Source: Streptomyces sp. NBC_00572 (GTDB lineage: Bacteria > Actinomycetota > Actinomycetes > Streptomycetales > Streptomycetaceae). Taken from it: a DNA stretch of 64,000 nt. Below are positions 43,005 to 51,119 of the stretch, one piece after another; position 1 is the stretch's first letter, and each line of letters starts with the position of its first letter. The notes below the pieces were generated by a model, which saw nothing but the letters and a program-made list of their open reading frames with translations, was not told where the DNA came from and made no database searches. The stretch is from NCBI RefSeq assembly GCF_026341815.1, contig NZ_JAPENX010000001.1, positions 3,224,001 through 3,288,000 on the forward strand. The letters are read 5' to 3'. The position numbers and the translations under genes are program-made.

Positions 43005-43082
43005 GGGGGCATTCTGCCCGGCCAGGGGTGCGGAAGCAGTGCTTCCCACGCACCCCCGGTGCCGCCCTCACCTCACTCTTAC

Positions 43083-43099
43083 ATACCCCCTATGGGTAT
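43083..43099. promoter_or_regulatory. CsoR/CstR-like operator 1
   Basis: ATACCCCCTATGGGTAT, a near-palindrome of the TACCC-n-GGGTA type bound by CsoR-family (copper, persulfide or related) repressors. It is upstream of the DHA2 exporter gene. Confidence 0.65.
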
Positions 43100-43118
43100 G
43101 CTACGGTGCTCCGCAAAG

Positions 43119-43135
43119 GTACCCCCTAGGGGTAT
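43119..43135. promoter_or_regulatory. CsoR/CstR-like operator 2
   Basis: GTACCCCCTAGGGGTAT, a second copy 36 bp downstream of the first, with better symmetry. The pair probably flanks the promoter of the exporter gene. Confidence 0.7.
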
Positions 43136-43181
43136 GCCCCGGCTCCTGGTCGGGGGTCGTCGCGAGCGAAGGGTCAGGGCA

Positions 43182-44615
43182 ATGTCAACCGTCAATCCCC
43201 GGCGCTGGTGGGCACTTGTCGTGCTCGCCGCCGCCCAGTTCATGGTCATCATGGACACGTCGATCATCGGGGTCGCGCTCCCCGAGATGCAGAAGGACCT
43301 GGGCTTCTCGCAGAGCGAGCTCCAGTGGATCTTCAACGCCTACGTGATCGTCTTCGGCGGCCTCCTGCTCCTCGGCGGACGCCTCTCCGACCTCGTCGGA
43401 GCCCGCAAGATCTTCGTCGCCGGCTGGGCGGTCATGATCGTCGGCTCGGTCCTGGCCGCCGCCGCGCAGACCGCCTGGGTCGAGATCGCGGGCCGCGCCG
43501 TCCAGGGTGTCGGCGGTGCCCTCATCGCGCCGTCCGCCATGACCCTGCTGATGATGCTCTTCATGCACGACCCGAAGGAGCTCGGCAAGGCGATGGCGCT
43601 CTACGGCGCCGCCGCCCCGGCCGGTGGCACCGCGGGCGTCTTCCTCGGCGGTGTCTTCACCGAGTGGATGAGCTGGCAGTGGGTCTTCATCATCTACATC
43701 CCGATCGGTCTCGCGACCCTCGCCGCCACCAAGCTCCTCCCGAACGTCGAGTCCCGCCGCGGCTCCGTCGACATCCTCGGCGCCGTCGCCGTCACCGCCG
43801 GTCTCGCGCTCGCCGTCTTCGCCGTGGTCCGCGCCCCCGAGGTCGGCTGGGGCTCCACCGGCACGATCCTCCAGCTGGCCGGCGCCGCCGCCCTCCTCGT
43901 CCTCTTCTTTGTGATCCAGAAGAGCATCAGCGAGCCGCTCATGCCGCTCAGCGTCTGGCGGGTCCCGCGCCTCGGCTCCGCCAACCTGGCGATGACGCTG
44001 CTCGGTGCCGCCTGGATCCCGATGTGGTACTTCCTCAACCTGTACCTCCAGCAGGTCCTCGGCTTCGGAGCCTTCGAGTCCGGTGCCGCGCTGCTCCCGA
44101 TGACCGTGCTCCTCATGATCTTCATGACGGCCATCACCGCCCGGCTCATGCAGAAGTTCGGCGCCAAGCCGCTCATCGGCATCGGCCTCCTCGTCCTCGC
44201 CGCCGGCCTGGTCTGGCTCGCCGCCGTCCCGCCCACCGGCACCTTCGTCGTCGACGTCCTGCCCGCCTCGCTCGTCGCCGCGCTCGGCATGTCCCTCGCC
44301 TACATCCCGGCGATGATCGCCGCCATGTCCGGCGCCCCGCAGGAGCAGGCCGGTCTCGCCTCCGGCATCGTCAACACCACCTACAACGTGGGCTCCGCGC
44401 TCGGCCTCGCCGCGCTGACCGCCGTCGCCATGTCCCAGGGCGCCGACCAGCTCGGCAACCTGCCGAAGCTGACGGACGGCTTCTCGTCCGCCTTCATCGG
44501 CGCCGCGATCATCGCCGCCGTCGGCGGTGTCGTCACCCTCCTCGTCATGAAGGGCGACAAGGCGGCCGCCGGAGCCCCCGCTCCCGCCTCCGAGGGCGAG
44601 AAGGTCTCGGCCTGA
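43182..44615 (+). CDS. MFS transporter, DHA2 (14-TM) drug-efflux family
   Basis: 477 residues. The start MSTVNPRRWWALVVLAAAQF leads into the DHA2 signature FMVIMDTSIIGVALPEMQKDL in helix 1; LLLLGGRLSDLVGARKIF is motif A and 'AIYGAAAPAGGTAGVFLGG'-type motif C follows. Fourteen TM helices are expected, as for EmrB/QacA proteins: proton-driven export of drugs or metabolites. Two CsoR/CstR-like operators upstream imply metal- or sulfur-species-responsive expression. The ATG at 43182 follows gggtcaggg. Confidence 0.9.
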   Translation: MSTVNPRRWWALVVLAAAQFMVIMDTSIIGVALPEMQKDLGFSQSELQWIFNAYVIVFGGLLLLGGRLSDLVGARKIFVAGWAVMIVGSVLAAAAQTAWVEIAGRAVQGVGGALIAPSAMTLLMMLFMHDPKELGKAMALYGAAAPAGGTAGVFLGGVFTEWMSWQWVFIIYIPIGLATLAATKLLPNVESRRGSVDILGAVAVTAGLALAVFAVVRAPEVGWGSTGTILQLAGAAALLVLFFVIQKSISEPLMPLSVWRVPRLGSANLAMTLLGAAWIPMWYFLNLYLQQVLGFGAFESGAALLPMTVLLMIFMTAITARLMQKFGAKPLIGIGLLVLAAGLVWLAAVPPTGTFVVDVLPASLVAALGMSLAYIPAMIAAMSGAPQEQAGLASGIVNTTYNVGSALGLAALTAVAMSQGADQLGNLPKLTDGFSSAFIGAAIIAAVGGVVTLLVMKGDKAAAGAPAPASEGEKVSA

Positions 44616-44635
44616 ACCGCCCCTACCCACCCCCG

Positions 44636-44683
44636 AAGGGGCCGTTCGATGTCCGTCTCCGGACTTCGGGCGGCCCCTTTTCC
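44636..44683 (+). terminator. Terminator after the DHA2 exporter gene
   Basis: An outer stem aaggggccg / cggcccctt (44636-44644, 44671-44679) encloses an inner gtccg-tctc-cggac hairpin and is followed by ttttcc. Confidence 0.75.
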
Positions 44684-44711
44684 GTACCCACACCCATGCA
44701 AGGGGTAAGCG

Positions 44712-45905
44712 ATGGAACTGAACACCCGTGCCGTGCACGTCGTCAACGAGCCATTCCCGAGCGGCAGTCGGCCGCTCTCCGTGCCCCTCGTGCAGTCCTC
44801 CGCCTTCGCCTTCGAGTCCGCCGCCGAGCTCGCCGACGCCATGGCGGGACCCGACGGGCAGTACGTCTACAGCCGCCGCGGCAACCCGACCGTACGGGCC
44901 CTGGAGCAGACCCTCGCCGGGCTTGAGGGTGGCGCCGGGGCCCTCGCCTTCGCCTCCGGCATGGGCGCCATCAGCGGGATCCTGTTCGCCCTCCTGCGGC
45001 CCGGCGACCGGGTGGTGGCCCAGCGCTGTCTGTACGGCGGCACCCATGCCGTCCTGGCTGACCTGGCCGAGCGGTACGGGATCGAGGTCGTACGGATATC
45101 CGGCGACGATCCCGCCGAGTTCGAGGCCGCCGCCGTGCACCCGGCCACCCGGCTGCTCGTCCTGGAGACCATCGCCAACCCCACCGGCCAGGTCCCCGAC
45201 CTCCCGGGCCTGCTCGCCGCCGCCCGCACGCTCGGGGTGACGAGCGTCGTCGACAACTCGCTCGCCTCGCCCGTACTGTGCCGCCCCCTGGAGCACGGGG
45301 CCGACATCGTCGTCCACTCGACCACCAAGTATCTCTCCGGGCACTCGGACGTCCTCGGCGGCGCCGCCGTGTTCGCCGACGACGGGCTGCGCCGCAGGAT
45401 CTGGCCCCGGACCGTCGAACTCGGGGCCTGTGCCGACCCGTTCGCCGCCTGGCTGACCCTGCGCGGGATCCCCACCCTGCCGCTGCGGATGCGCGAGCAC
45501 TGCGCCAACGCCGTCGCCCTCGCCGAGCGGCTCGCCGCCCACCCGGGCGTCGCGGCCGTCCACTACCCGTGGCTCCCGGGCCACCCCTCGTACGAGCGCG
45601 CCCGCAAGGCGCTCAGCGGCGGCGGGGGGCTGCTGTCGTTCGAGCTCACGGGGGGCCGGGAGGCCGGCCGGGCCTTCATCGAGCGCGTACGGGTGGCCAC
45701 GCTCGCGCTCTCCCTCGGCGGGGTGGAGACCCTCGTGACGCACCCCGCGTCCACGTCCCACCGGGAGCTGGACGAGGCCGCTCTGGGGGCGGCCGGGATA
45801 GCTCCGGGGCTCGTACGGATGTCGGTCGGCATCGAGGACGTCGAGGACCTGTGGGCCGATGTCGAACAGGCTCTCGGGTGGGCCTCCGAACAGACCTGCG
45901 AATAG
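44712..45905 (+). CDS. Cys/Met-metabolism PLP enzyme (cystathionine gamma-synthase / methionine gamma-lyase family)
   Basis: 397 residues of fold-type I. It has YSRRGNPTVRALEQTLAGLE, 'FASGMGAISGILFALLRPGD', the LETIANPTGQVPDL core and the PLP Lys in HSTTKYLSGHSD (about residue 209). It could catalyse gamma-replacement (homocysteine or cystathionine formation) or gamma-elimination. AAGGGG precedes the ATG. Located immediately before a locus that encodes a complete methyl cycle, so homocysteine/cystathionine interconversion is a sensible role. A separate promoter follows it. Confidence 0.88.
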   Translation: MELNTRAVHVVNEPFPSGSRPLSVPLVQSSAFAFESAAELADAMAGPDGQYVYSRRGNPTVRALEQTLAGLEGGAGALAFASGMGAISGILFALLRPGDRVVAQRCLYGGTHAVLADLAERYGIEVVRISGDDPAEFEAAAVHPATRLLVLETIANPTGQVPDLPGLLAAARTLGVTSVVDNSLASPVLCRPLEHGADIVVHSTTKYLSGHSDVLGGAAVFADDGLRRRIWPRTVELGACADPFAAWLTLRGIPTLPLRMREHCANAVALAERLAAHPGVAAVHYPWLPGHPSYERARKALSGGGGLLSFELTGGREAGRAFIERVRVATLALSLGGVETLVTHPASTSHRELDEAALGAAGIAPGLVRMSVGIEDVEDLWADVEQALGWASEQTCE

Positions 45906-45929
45906 CACCCTTCCGAGGCTTCTTTTGGG

Positions 45930-45959
45930 TTGACAAAATAAATGACTGATTCGTAGATT
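45930..45959 (+). promoter_or_regulatory. Consensus promoter of the carrier-protein/methyl-cycle operon
   Basis: TTGACA (45930-45935), 18 bp, TAGATT (45954-45959) in a strikingly AT-rich stretch. A perfect -35 box is rare in this window. The transcript would start near 45966, about 40 nt before the first gene. Confidence 0.7.
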
Positions 45960-46005
45960 GGTGTGTGCCAGGGAAAGACCACTCCTAGGTCAAGGGGGGC
46001 GCGCG

Positions 46006-46545
46006 ATGCGCTACTTCGAGGACTTCCGGCCCGGCGACGTCCACGAGCTGGGCGCCGTCACTGTCACGGCGGAGGAGGTGCTGGAGTTCGGCAGGCGCTT
46101 CGACCCGCAGCCCTTCCACACGGATCCCGCGCGCGCGGAGCAGTCGCAGTTCCGCGGCCTGATCGCGAGCGGGTTCCACACCCAGGCGATGTTCATGCGC
46201 CGCTATGTCGACGGACTGCTCGCCTACAGCGCCTGTATGGGCTCGCCCGGCATCGACGAGGTCCGCTACCTGCGGCCCGTCCGCCCGGGCGACGTCCTCA
46301 CCGCGCGCGTCGAGATCCTCGGCTCCACCCCGTCGCCGTTCAATCCCGCCACCGGCACCGTCAAACCGCGGTGCACCCTGGTGGCCTCCGACGGGACGGC
46401 CGTGTTCAGCATGATCCTGCACAGCATCTTCCGCCGGCGCCCCGCCGGCTCCGAGGCCGACCATCTGTCGTCGATGCCCGCGGCCGAGGATCCCGTCGCC
46501 TGTGCGCGACCGGCCAAGACCTGTGTCCCGGTCATGAGCGCCTGA
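46006..46545 (+). CDS. MaoC-like hot-dog dehydratase domain protein
   Basis: 179 residues. MRYFEDFRPGDVHELGAVTV at the N-terminus and FDPQPFHTDPARAEQSQFRG (hydratase motif, Asp/His catalytic pair) identify MaoC; 'GIDEVRYLRPVRPGDVL' is also typical. MaoC proteins hydrate enoyl thioesters or act as thioesterase-like folds on carrier-bound substrates. RBS AAGGGGGG. First gene after the TTGACA promoter. Confidence 0.85.
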   Translation: MRYFEDFRPGDVHELGAVTVTAEEVLEFGRRFDPQPFHTDPARAEQSQFRGLIASGFHTQAMFMRRYVDGLLAYSACMGSPGIDEVRYLRPVRPGDVLTARVEILGSTPSPFNPATGTVKPRCTLVASDGTAVFSMILHSIFRRRPAGSEADHLSSMPAAEDPVACARPAKTCVPVMSA

Positions 46546-46658
46546 CGAACCGTCCTTCGCCAGGCCCCTGAACACGGCCGTCCGTGCATCCGGACCCATC
46601 CGTATCCCCGGACCCGTCCGAAGCCCCGTACATCCACCGAAGTGAAGGGGGACCTCCT

Positions 46659-47507
46659 GTGGAGGCCGTATCCCGCACCGCCCAGTGGACCGCCGCCGCG
46701 CGCGCCCTGGAGACCGAGCGCGAGGACCGGCTGTTCGCCGATCCCTACGCGCGCACCGTCGCCGATCGGATCGGCTTCGAACTGCTAGAGCGCTACGCCG
46801 GGGGCGGCACCGTGCCGTTCCTCGCCATCCGCACCACCTATCTCGACCGCGCCGTCGTCCAGGCGGTGGAGGAGCGGGGCATCCGCCAGGTCGTCTTCCT
46901 CGCCGCCGGCATGGACACCCGTTTCTTCCGGCTGCCCTGGCCCGACGGCGTCACCGTCTACGAGCTCGACCGCCCGGCCCTCCTGGAGGCCAAGGCCGAG
47001 ATGCTCAAGGACGAGCCGCAGCCGGCCGGCCGCACCCGGATCACCGTCCCGGTCGACCTGACCCAGGACTGGACCGGCCCCCTCAAGGAGGCGGGCTGGA
47101 AGAGCGAGGAGCCCGTCCTGTGGGTGGTCGAGGGGCTGCTGTTCTTCCTCCCCGAGCAGGCCGTACGGACCCTCATCTCGACGCTCTCCGCGCACGCCGC
47201 GCCCGGCTCCGTGCTGCTCGGCGACGTCATCTCCAGGGCCGCCCTGGAGAACCCGCTCGCCCGCGGCTTCATGAAGGCCCTGGACGAGGACGGCAACCCG
47301 TGGCTCTTCGGCACGGAGGAGCCCGAGGCGCTGCTCGACGACTGCGGCTGGGCCGTACGGGAGGTCAGGCAGCCCGGTGAGGAGGGCGCCGACTTCGGGC
47401 GCTGGCCGTACCCGGTCCCGGCGCGTTCGGTCCCGCGCGTGCCCCGGTCCTTCCTGTTCGCCTGCGACCTGCCGGGCACGAACGGCTTCGAGGAGGCGGC
47501 GGCATGA
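46659..47507 (+). CDS. SAM-dependent methyltransferase, LCMT/TIGR00027-like
   Basis: 282 residues. 'TAQWTAAARALETEREDRLF', SAM-binding LAAGMDTRFFRLPW with YELDRP, and VLWVVEGLLFFLPEQAV are typical of the leucine carboxyl-methyltransferase-like (PPM1) family, which often makes O-methyl esters or ethers in actinomycete pathways. GTG at 46659 is chosen because GAAGGGGGA precedes it and the family starts there. It overlaps the next methyltransferase by ATGA. Confidence 0.85.
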   Translation: MEAVSRTAQWTAAARALETEREDRLFADPYARTVADRIGFELLERYAGGGTVPFLAIRTTYLDRAVVQAVEERGIRQVVFLAAGMDTRFFRLPWPDGVTVYELDRPALLEAKAEMLKDEPQPAGRTRITVPVDLTQDWTGPLKEAGWKSEEPVLWVVEGLLFFLPEQAVRTLISTLSAHAAPGSVLLGDVISRAALENPLARGFMKALDEDGNPWLFGTEEPEALLDDCGWAVREVRQPGEEGADFGRWPYPVPARSVPRVPRSFLFACDLPGTNGFEEAAA

Positions 47508-48547
47508 GCGCCCACGACTTCCACCAGAGGGTCATCACCGACGCCGGTGCGGCCGTCCGCGGTCTGACCGTCTCCCTCGGTCAGCGCCTCGGCCTTTACC
47601 AGGCCCTGGCCGAGCAGGGCCCGCTCACCTCGGCCGCGCTCGCGGAGGCGACCGGCACGAACGAGCGGTACATCGAGGAGTGGCTGCACGCCCAGCTCTC
47701 CGCCGGGTACGTGGAGCGGCACCCCAGCTCCCTCACGTACACGCTGCCCGCCGACCACGTCGAGGTCCTCGCGGACCCGAAGGCCGTCACGTACGCCGCC
47801 GGGTTCTTCACCGCCCTGAAGGCGCTGTACGCCACCGAGGACCTGCTGGTGGAGGCGTACCGCACCGGTGACGGCGTCGGCTGGGCCGAGCACGACGCGG
47901 CCCTCGACACCGGCATGGGCTCCTTCTTCCAGCCGACGTACGAGCACAAGCTCGTCGCCGACTGGCTGCCCGCCCTCCACGAGGTCACCGACAAGCTCGC
48001 CGCCGGCGGCACCGTCGCCGACGTGGGCTGCGGGGTCGGCCACACCACGCTGCTCATCGCGAAGGCCTTCCCGAACGCCACCGTCCACGGCTTCGACTAC
48101 TCGGAGGAGGCCATCTCGATCGCGCGGGAGCTCGCCGAGGAGGCCGGTCTCTCCGACCGGGTCGTCTTCGAGGTCGCGTCCGCCGACGACTACCCGGGCT
48201 CCGGCTACGACCTGGTGTGCTTCTTCAACGCCCTGCACGACATGGGCGACCCGGTCGCCGCCGCCCAGCACGTCCACAAGTCCCTGGACGCGGACGGCAC
48301 CTGGATGCTCGTCGAGTCGAACGTGTCCCCGCAGGACATCGACGTCCAGACGCCCGCCGCCCGCATGTTCATGGCCCTGTCCGCCGTCATGTGCCTGCCC
48401 GTCGCCGTCGCCCAGCGCGGCCCGCACGCCCTCGGCAACCACTCCGGCGAGAAGGCCTTCCGGGGCATCGCGGAGGAGGCCGGCTTCACCCGCTGGCGCC
48501 GCGCCACCGAGACCCCGGTGAACGCGGTCTACGAAGTCCGGCCGTAA
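47504..48547 (+). CDS. Class I methyltransferase with N-terminal winged-helix dimerisation domain
   Basis: 347 residues. The N-terminal helical/winged-helix region (LGQRLGLYQALAEQGPLTSA ... NERYIEEWLHAQLSAGYVER) resembles plant-type and actinomycete O-methyltransferases. SAM motif I is VADVGCGVGHTTLLIAKAFP, then FDYSEEAISIAREL and CFFNALHDMGDP. It is coupled to the preceding methyltransferase, so two consecutive methylations are likely. Confidence 0.87.
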   Translation: MSAHDFHQRVITDAGAAVRGLTVSLGQRLGLYQALAEQGPLTSAALAEATGTNERYIEEWLHAQLSAGYVERHPSSLTYTLPADHVEVLADPKAVTYAAGFFTALKALYATEDLLVEAYRTGDGVGWAEHDAALDTGMGSFFQPTYEHKLVADWLPALHEVTDKLAAGGTVADVGCGVGHTTLLIAKAFPNATVHGFDYSEEAISIARELAEEAGLSDRVVFEVASADDYPGSGYDLVCFFNALHDMGDPVAAAQHVHKSLDADGTWMLVESNVSPQDIDVQTPAARMFMALSAVMCLPVAVAQRGPHALGNHSGEKAFRGIAEEAGFTRWRRATETPVNAVYEVRP

Positions 48548-48573
48548 CCCCCCATCGTCAGAGGAGCACGATC

Positions 48574-49467
48574 ATGGGCGCCACCGCCCCCCTGCCCGTC
48601 ACCGACCGGTTCATGGAGGTCCTGGAGCGGCTCAGCGAGCGCTCCGTCGAGGACTACTACAACCCGTACCAGACGTTCCAGTGGCCCGAGACGCTGGAGG
48701 AGAACCGCTTCTGGATGACCCCGGAGCTGCTCACCGTCTACGGCACCGAGCACTACGACGCCCTCGGTGAGGAAACGCTTCAGCGCCTGTCGAAGTGGGA
48801 GTCCATCAACTTCTACAGCCTGAACGTCCACGGCATCCGCGAGCTGCTCATCGAGGTCGTCGGCCGCATCCACATGCCCGGCTTCGAGGTGCCCTCGGAC
48901 TTCTTCCACCACTTCATCGGTGAGGAGAACGAACACATGTGGTTCTTCTCCGAGTTCTGCCGCCGCTACGGCCACAAGATCTACGGCTCCACCGCCATGC
49001 GTGCCGACGCCGCCTGGGAGCCCGAGGTCGAGAACTTCCTCGTCTTCACCCGCATCCTCTTCTTCGAGGAGCTCGTCGACCACTACAACTCCCGGATGGC
49101 GAAGGACACTTCGCTCTGTCACACCATCCGCGAGGTCAACCGCATCCACCACCAGGACGAGTCCCGGCACATCGCCTTCGGGCGCGAGCTGGTCTCCCTC
49201 CTCTACGGCCGGATGTGCCAGGCCGTCAGCGCCGAGCGGGTCCGCGAGGTGGAGGCGTACCTCAAGCGGTACGTCGTCTACAGCGTGAACTCCCTCTACA
49301 ACCCCCACGTGTACCGCGACGCCGGCATCCCCGACCCGCTCGCCCTGCGCAACGCGCTGGTCGCCGACGAGAGCCGCCGCCCCCACGAGCGCAAGGCGAT
49401 CCGCAAGCCGCTCGCCTTCTTCCTGAAGACCGGGATCTTCTCCGACGACACCCTGCCCGTCGTCTGA
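48574..49467 (+). CDS. AurF-like di-iron oxygenase (putative N-oxygenase)
   Basis: 297 residues. The ligand series of the AurF/CmlI di-iron family can be followed: Glu in SKWESINFYSL, GEENEHMWFF (E..EH), Glu in FFEELVDHYN, and NRIHHQDESRHIAFG (H..DE..H). AurF oxidises an arylamine to a nitro group; relatives act on carrier-bound amines. Beside an aminoacyl:carrier-protein ligase, the likely substrate is the amino group of a carrier-tethered amino acid. GAGGAG precedes the ATG. Confidence 0.85.
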   Translation: MGATAPLPVTDRFMEVLERLSERSVEDYYNPYQTFQWPETLEENRFWMTPELLTVYGTEHYDALGEETLQRLSKWESINFYSLNVHGIRELLIEVVGRIHMPGFEVPSDFFHHFIGEENEHMWFFSEFCRRYGHKIYGSTAMRADAAWEPEVENFLVFTRILFFEELVDHYNSRMAKDTSLCHTIREVNRIHHQDESRHIAFGRELVSLLYGRMCQAVSAERVREVEAYLKRYVVYSVNSLYNPHVYRDAGIPDPLALRNALVADESRRPHERKAIRKPLAFFLKTGIFSDDTLPVV

Positions 49468-49509
49468 GCGGCCGGGGTCTGGACCTCCCACCCGAGAGGT
49501 GAAGCGATC

Positions 49510-50409
49510 ATGACCGTGACGACCCCCGCGACCGGCGGGGAGATCAAGGGGTCGACGAGGGGCCTTCCCTCGCTCGGCCCCGAGGGGACCCGCCTGCTGC
49601 GGCTCCTCGACGACACCTTCGAGAGCTGGGGCGTGACCGCGGGCGCCCGCCCGATGACCATGCCCCCGCTCCTGCCGGCCGCCGACCTGGCGAAGCTGGA
49701 CTACTACGACAACTTCCCGCACCAGGCCGTTCTCGCCGCCCCGCTCGACCTGGAGGGGCGCCTCACCACCCCCTTCGACGGCGAGCGCGGGGAGTGGCCC
49801 GTGGCGGCCCTCGCACCGGCCGGCCTCGGACTGCCCTCGGCGTCCTGCTACGCCGTCTACCTCGACCACCAGGGCACCGCGGTCGCCGACGACACCCTCG
49901 TCACGATCTGCTCCTGGTGCTTCCGCAAGGAGACCCACTACGAGGGCATGCGGCGCCAACTCGGCTTCCGCATGCGGGAGATCGTCGCGATCGGCGCGCG
50001 CGAGCACGCCGAGACGCACCTCGCGGACTTCACCGCCCGCATCCAGTCCTTCGCCGCGGCGCTCGACCTGCCGCTGCGCAGGGAGGCCGCCTGCGACCCC
50101 TTCTTCGACAAGGGCGGCTCGAAGGCGCTCCTGCAGCGGCTGACCCCGGTGAAGTACGAGTTCCTGTACGAGGACCTGGCGATCGCCTCGGTCAACACGC
50201 ACCGTAACTTCTTCGGCGACCGCTGCGACATCACCCTCGCCTCGACCGGCGGTCCGGCCTTCACCAGCTGTGTCGCCTTCGGCCTGGAGCGGTGGCTGTC
50301 CGCACTGACCCGGCGCCACGGCGGCTGGGAGGCCGCCACGGGGGCGGTGCTCGACGCGAACGCCCGCATGCGGGCCGATGCGAGCAACGCGGCCGGGCCG
50401 GTGATCTGA
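49510..50409 (+). CDS. SerRS-like amino acid:[carrier protein] ligase
   Basis: 299 residues, lacking the N-terminal tRNA-binding coiled coil of SerRS. Class II motifs remain: SWCFRKETHYEGMRRQLGFR with MREIVAIG (motif 2) and TSCVAFGLERWL (motif 3). The Cys residues in WCFRKE and SCVAFG fit the zinc ligands of aa:CP ligases. These homologues activate a small amino acid (Gly or Ala in characterised cases) and load it on a stand-alone carrier protein, not tRNA. The carrier protein and its AcpS are encoded immediately downstream. Confidence 0.87.
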   Translation: MTVTTPATGGEIKGSTRGLPSLGPEGTRLLRLLDDTFESWGVTAGARPMTMPPLLPAADLAKLDYYDNFPHQAVLAAPLDLEGRLTTPFDGERGEWPVAALAPAGLGLPSASCYAVYLDHQGTAVADDTLVTICSWCFRKETHYEGMRRQLGFRMREIVAIGAREHAETHLADFTARIQSFAAALDLPLRREAACDPFFDKGGSKALLQRLTPVKYEFLYEDLAIASVNTHRNFFGDRCDITLASTGGPAFTSCVAFGLERWLSALTRRHGGWEAATGAVLDANARMRADASNAAGPVI

Positions 50410-50410
50410 C

Positions 50411-50848
50411 GTGCCGGCCCGTCCCGCCGCCCCGCCGGCGGGCGGCCTGGGGTGGGCGAACCTCGGCATGGACATCGTGTCCGTCAACCGTGTCCGCAGG
50501 CTCCTCGCCCAGTACGGGGAGCGGTTCTTCGAGCGGATGCTCACCCCCGGCGAGCTCGCCGACTGCCGTACCTCCTCCGGGCTCGACGTACTGAGCCTGT
50601 GCGGGCGGATCGCGGCCAAGGAAGCGGCTTTCAAGACCTTACGGGTCAGAGGCAGGTTCCTGCCCTGGCCGGACATCGTCGTGCGGCGTTCCGAGGGCGG
50701 CTGGCCGCTCGTGGAGCTGCACCGTTCGGCCGCCGAGATGGCCGCGGAGTCCGGCATCACCGAGATCACCGTGTCCATCAGCCACGACGTGGACTACGCG
50801 GTGGCGGTGGCCGCTCCGATCATCGCGCCCGCCACACCCATCCATTAG
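50411..50848 (+). CDS. Holo-ACP synthase-type phosphopantetheinyl transferase, with a TTA codon
   Basis: 145 residues. AcpS core: LGMDIVSVNRVRRLLAQYG, 'RIAAKEAAFKTLRVRG' (WxxKEA-like catalytic motif) and SISHDVDYAVAVA. It transfers 4'-phosphopantetheine to the carrier protein encoded next. GTG start 1 bp after the ligase stop gives about 18 extra residues before the family start. Leu77 is a TTA codon (50639-50641), read by the developmentally controlled bldA tRNA in streptomycetes, so carrier activation may be delayed to late growth. Confidence 0.87.
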   Translation: MPARPAAPPAGGLGWANLGMDIVSVNRVRRLLAQYGERFFERMLTPGELADCRTSSGLDVLSLCGRIAAKEAAFKTLRVRGRFLPWPDIVVRRSEGGWPLVELHRSAAEMAAESGITEITVSISHDVDYAVAVAAPIIAPATPIH

Positions 50849-50867
50849 CAGCTAAAGGAGAGCAACC

Positions 50868-51119
50868 ATGGCCGACGGCCTGCAGACGGTGAAGAACTGG
50901 ATCCTTGAGCGTCACCCGGAGCGCGACGACATCCCGGCCGACCTCGACCTGATCGAGAACCGGCTCATCGACTCGCTGTCCTTCGTCGAGTTCGTCTTCC
51001 TCCTGGAGCAGGAGAGCGGTACCGCGATCCAGATGGAGACCCTTGAGGTCGAGTCCATCCGCACTCTCGGTGCCATCGAGCAGCACTTCTTCAAGACCCC
51101 GGTGGAGGCTCAGGCATGA
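50868..51119 (+). CDS. Stand-alone acyl/peptidyl carrier protein
   Basis: 83 residues. A four-helix carrier with the phosphopantetheine Ser in [12 protein letters not shown] (DSL motif, about residue 42). AAAGGAG precedes the ATG. It should be loaded with an amino acid by the SerRS-like ligase after activation by the AcpS. Its stop overlaps the metK start (ATGA). Confidence 0.9.
   Translation: MADGLQTVKNWILERHPERDDIPADLDLIENRLIDSLSFVEFVFLLEQESGTAIQMETLEVESIRTLGAIEQHFFKTPVEAQA

Noticed and set aside
42138..43181. N-terminal extension of the DHA2 exporter frame
   Set aside because: It is antisense to the HD-domain gene and lacks hydrophobic segments; the exporter starts at 43182.
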